From contig CM060108.1 of assembly GCA_030522415.1 (NCBI GenBank), positions 38,338,256 to 38,402,255 on the forward strand: a stretch of DNA of 64,000 nt, given 5' to 3'. This document shows positions 61,690 through 64,000 of this stretch, piece after piece; the stretch's first letter is position 1, and each line of letters starts with the position of its first letter. The notes below the pieces were generated by a model. The model was not told the DNA's origin. It made no database searches and was given only the letters and a program-made list of their open reading frames with translations. The translations under genes were made by a program, and so were the position numbers. Source of the DNA: Channallabes apus (taxonomy: Eukaryota; Chordata; Actinopteri; Siluriformes; Clariidae).

Positions 61690-61868
61690 TTAGGCCGGGG
61701 TCAGAGCGCAGGGTCAGCCTTTTTTTTTTACGCTGCCCCTGGAGTAGACAGGGTTAAGGGCCTTGCTCAAGGGCCCAACAGCGACAACCTAGCGGAGCTG
61801 CGACTCAAACTGCCGACTTTTCAATCAGCAACTCAGATCCTTAACACCGAGCCACCACTTCTTTCAAA
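61690..61868 (-). mobile_element. tRNA-SINE-like repeat, third type
   Basis: On the minus strand: GTGGCTCGGTGTTAAGGATC (box A-like), CAGTTTGAGTCGCAGCTCC (decayed box B) and TTGGGCCCTTGAGCAAGGCC, TTAACCC. This order is common to several fish SINEs. Confidence 0.45.
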
Positions 61869-61869
61869 G

Positions 61870-62340
61870 ATATGCAGATTAGCCTAATTTGCATTCACAA
61901 ATTCCACAAAGTGTGTGTGTGTGTGTGTCCTGTGCTGGATTGGCACCCTGTCCATGGTGAACCCGAGCTTGTCCCTGTAGTCTCCTGGGATAGGCTCCTG
62001 ACTTCCCATGACCCTGTACATGATAAGTGGTATTGAAGAGGAATGAGGTAAAAAATAATAAAATAATAATATCGATAACAATAATAATAATAGATTTCAT
62101 GCTCCTCCCATGCTTGGTGCATTTCCCTAGTGCATTACTCCAGTTTCCTCTTACAGTCAAAAGACATGCAGATTAGGCTAACTGGCATTCCCAAATTCCC
62201 CACAATGTGTGCCTTATGGTGGATTAGCACCCTGTTCACAGTGTACCCCGCCTCGTGCCCCAAGATTCCTAGAAAAGGCTCCTTGACATCCTTTGACCCT
62301 GAACAGGATGAGCGGTATAGAAAATGAATAAATGAATGCA
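61870..62340 (+). repeat. Two eroded SINE/LINE-tail copies in tandem
   Basis: Copy one, about 61,870-62,040: ATGCAGATTAGCCTAATTTG, GGATTGGCACCCTGTCCATG, CTGGGATAGGCTCCTGAC. Copy two, about 62,140-62,335: AGACATGCAGATTAGGCTAA, GATGAGCGGTATAGAAAATG, AATAAATGAATG tail. Both are plus-strand 3' parts of the SINE family at 19,323-19,686, with AT-rich simple repeats after each tail. Confidence 0.6.
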
Positions 62341-62399
62341 TGAATAATAATTATTATTATTATTAATTAATGATTATTATTATTATTATTATTATTATG

Positions 62400-62645
62400 T
62401 AGTTTGTTCTCCCTGTACTTTTCATCCTACAGTCCAAAGACATGCAGATTAGACATCCCCAGTTTGCATTTCCAAATTGCCTATAGTGTGTGTGTGTGTG
62501 TGTGTGTCATGCAGTTGTTTGGCACTCTGTGCAGGTTTTAGCCTGCCTCGAGCCCAGTGCCTCATGGGATAGGATAGGCTCCAGGTGTCCCGCAACCCTG
62601 AACAGGATCAGAGATATAGAGAATGAATGAATGAATGAATGAATG
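62400..62645 (+). repeat. Third tandem SINE/LINE-tail copy
   Basis: CCAAAGACATGCAGATTAGA, GATAGGATAGGCTCCAGG, TGTCCCGCAACCCTGAACAG and a (GAAT)n tail at 62,622-62,645. Same family and orientation as the two preceding copies. Confidence 0.65.
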
Positions 62646-62924
62646 ATGGTAATAATAATAATTATTATTATTATTTTATTGGTCAGAGTTGTGGTGGTAA
62701 ACTGAGCAAAAACACAAGACACAAGGCATCGTAAATATAACAAAGCCAACAAAAAGAACAACGATTTAGAGAAGCCAATCCACTTCCTGTAGTCTGCTTT
62801 AATAATGTGGAAAGAAACTGTATATCCTGTTTTAAAAGGGTTGAAATAAGGATCCTATAGCCGTGAAACAGGGATGTTGTTACAATCAACTTAATAAATT
62901 AATTCACAGAACTAATTTGAATAC

Positions 62925-63262
62925 ATACACTATAAGGTCAATGATTTTTATACACCTGACCATCACACTCATACATGACTGTTCCCATTCCGAAATTGTT
63001 TGGGAGGTTTCTTCACTCAGTTACAGGATGTGTGTGTGGGGTTTAGCTCATTGAGTCACAAGAATATTAATTGATGTTGGGGCGAGAAAGTCTGAGATTA
63101 ATTTTATGTTGTGATCATTGAAAAGGTTCTGCGTGAAACTGAGATCAGGCCTCAGTCCAGGACACGTGAGATCATCTACACCACCCTTGATGAACCATGT
63201 CTCCATGAAGCTTGCTTTGTGGACAGGGTGTTGCTCAGGTGTCCACAAAATTAGTTTTTTTT
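62925..63262 (-). mobile_element. Eroded Tc1-like transposon, transposase antisense
   Basis: The left end ACACTATAAGGTCAATGATT followed by ACACCTGACCATCACACTCA matches the terminus of a familiar fish Tc1 family. Further on, ATTGATGTTGGGGCGAGAAA, CTGAGATCAGGCCTCAGTCC and GAAGCTTGCTTTGTGGACAG are antisense transposase blocks. A 73-codon minus frame remains. The right end is lost. Confidence 0.6.
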
Positions 63263-63361
63263 TTCTCATGTAGAGTTTTAGTTCAAAATGCTTGAAAACC
63301 AGGTGGTGAAATTTATTTATTTTTTATCCTTTGCGGTTTAAAGATAATATTAAAGATAATA

Positions 63362-64000
63362 CAGTGTTGTGAAAAACTATTTGCCCCCTTCCTGATTTCT
63401 TATTCTTTTGCATGTTTGTCACACTTAAATGTTTCTGCTCATCAAAAACCGTTAACTATTAGTCAAAGATGACATAATTGAACACAAAATGCAGTTTTTA
63501 AATGAAGGTTTACGTTATTAAGGGAGAAAAAAAACTAAAAATCTACATGGCCCTGTGTGAAAAAGTGATTGCCCCCGTTGTTAAAAAATAACTTAACTGT
63601 GGTTTATCACACCTGAGTTCAATTTCTGTAGTCACCCCCAGGCCTGATTACTGCCACACCTGTTTCAATCAAGAAATCACTTAAATAGGAGCTACCTGAC
63701 ACAGAGAAGTAGACCAAAAGCACCTCAAAAGCTAGACATCATGCCAAGATCCAAAGAAATTCAGGAACAAATGAGAACAAAAGTAATTGAGATCTATCAG
63801 TCTGGTAAAGGTTATAAAGCCATTTCTAAAGGTTTGGGACTCCAGCGAACCACAGTGAGAGCCATTATCCACAAATGACAAAAACATGGAACAGTGGTGA
63901 ACCTTCCCAGGAGTGGCCGGCCGACCAAAATTACCCCAAGAGCGCAGAGACAACTCATCCGAGAGGCCACAAAAGACCCCAGGACAACATCTAAAGAACT
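63362..64000 (+). mobile_element. Tc1/mariner transposon, cut by window end
   Basis: Starts after TA with CAGTGTTGTGAAAAACTATT, TGCCCCCTTCC, and an inner repeat GAAAAAGTGATTGCCCCCG near 63,559, consistent with outer and inner direct repeats of an IR/DR-type end. The transposase begins at 63,741. The right end lies beyond the window. Confidence 0.85.
63741..64000 (+). pseudogene. Tc1 transposase N-terminal part with premature stop
   Basis: ATG 63,741 opens MPRSKEIQEQMRTKVIEIYQ, then a helix-turn-helix GKGYKAISKGLGLQRTTVRA. TGA at 63,876-63,878 interrupts codon 46, where a Tc1 protein normally has Trp (TGG to TGA, or its like). The frame then continues through NLPRSGRPTKITPRAQRQLI (GRPxK AT-hook-like linker) and REATKDPRTTSKEL to the window edge. 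Apart from the stop the frame is intact. Confidence 0.85.

Overview
This window is vertebrate, almost certainly teleost, nuclear DNA. The signs are a 21-exon muscle gene with GT-AG introns, very dense (CA)n/(GA)n microsatellites, and a repeat mixture typical of ray-finned fish: Tc1/mariner, hAT, PIF/Harbinger, L2/CR1-type and RTE LINEs, and tRNA-derived SINEs. The species cannot be fixed from the sequence; an ostariophysan such as a catfish is only a guess. No CRISPR, operon or other prokaryotic feature is present.

Layout. (1) Positions 1-11,250: intergenic DNA with no supportable host gene. It holds eroded Tc1 and SINE relics, a 46-bp hairpin and a clean 832-bp PIF/Harbinger non-autonomous element. 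(2) 11,250-18,420: two LINEs head to head. The minus-strand one keeps an open frame of about 800 codons covering the endonuclease remnant, RT and C-terminus. The plus-strand L2-type one has an esterase ORF1 with a 1-nt frameshift and an in-frame TGA before ORF2, and its RT catalytic core is deleted. (3) 18,420-31,260: intergenic, with tRNA-SINEs, a degenerate AT-rich satellite with a (GATA)n block, a CpG-rich patch, a Tc1 element with long double-repeat TIRs and a SINE nested in it, and a hAT element carrying a 120-bp-arm inverted repeat. (4) 31,282-60,868: one complete gene on the minus strand, skeletal-muscle alpha-actinin-3 (actn3). Joining 21 coding exons gives 2,691 nt, or 896 residues plus stop. 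Introns carry further elements, including hAT-in-Tc1 and RTE-in-LINE nests. (5) 60,869-64,000: CpG-rich 5' flank of actn3, then SINE/LINE-tail relics, an eroded antisense Tc1 copy and the first part of another Tc1 transposon cut by the window edge.

The only host protein gene I can support is actn3: two calponin-homology domains for F-actin binding, four spectrin repeats for antiparallel dimerisation, and a C-terminal EF-hand region ending in ESDL, together cross-linking actin at the Z-disc. Everything else recognisable is mobile DNA or simple repeat. I found no clearly new biological system. The most unusual items are the nested transposons with exact target-site duplications, transposon-borne CTCF-like motifs, microsatellites forming actn3 splice acceptors, and the hAT-borne foldback.
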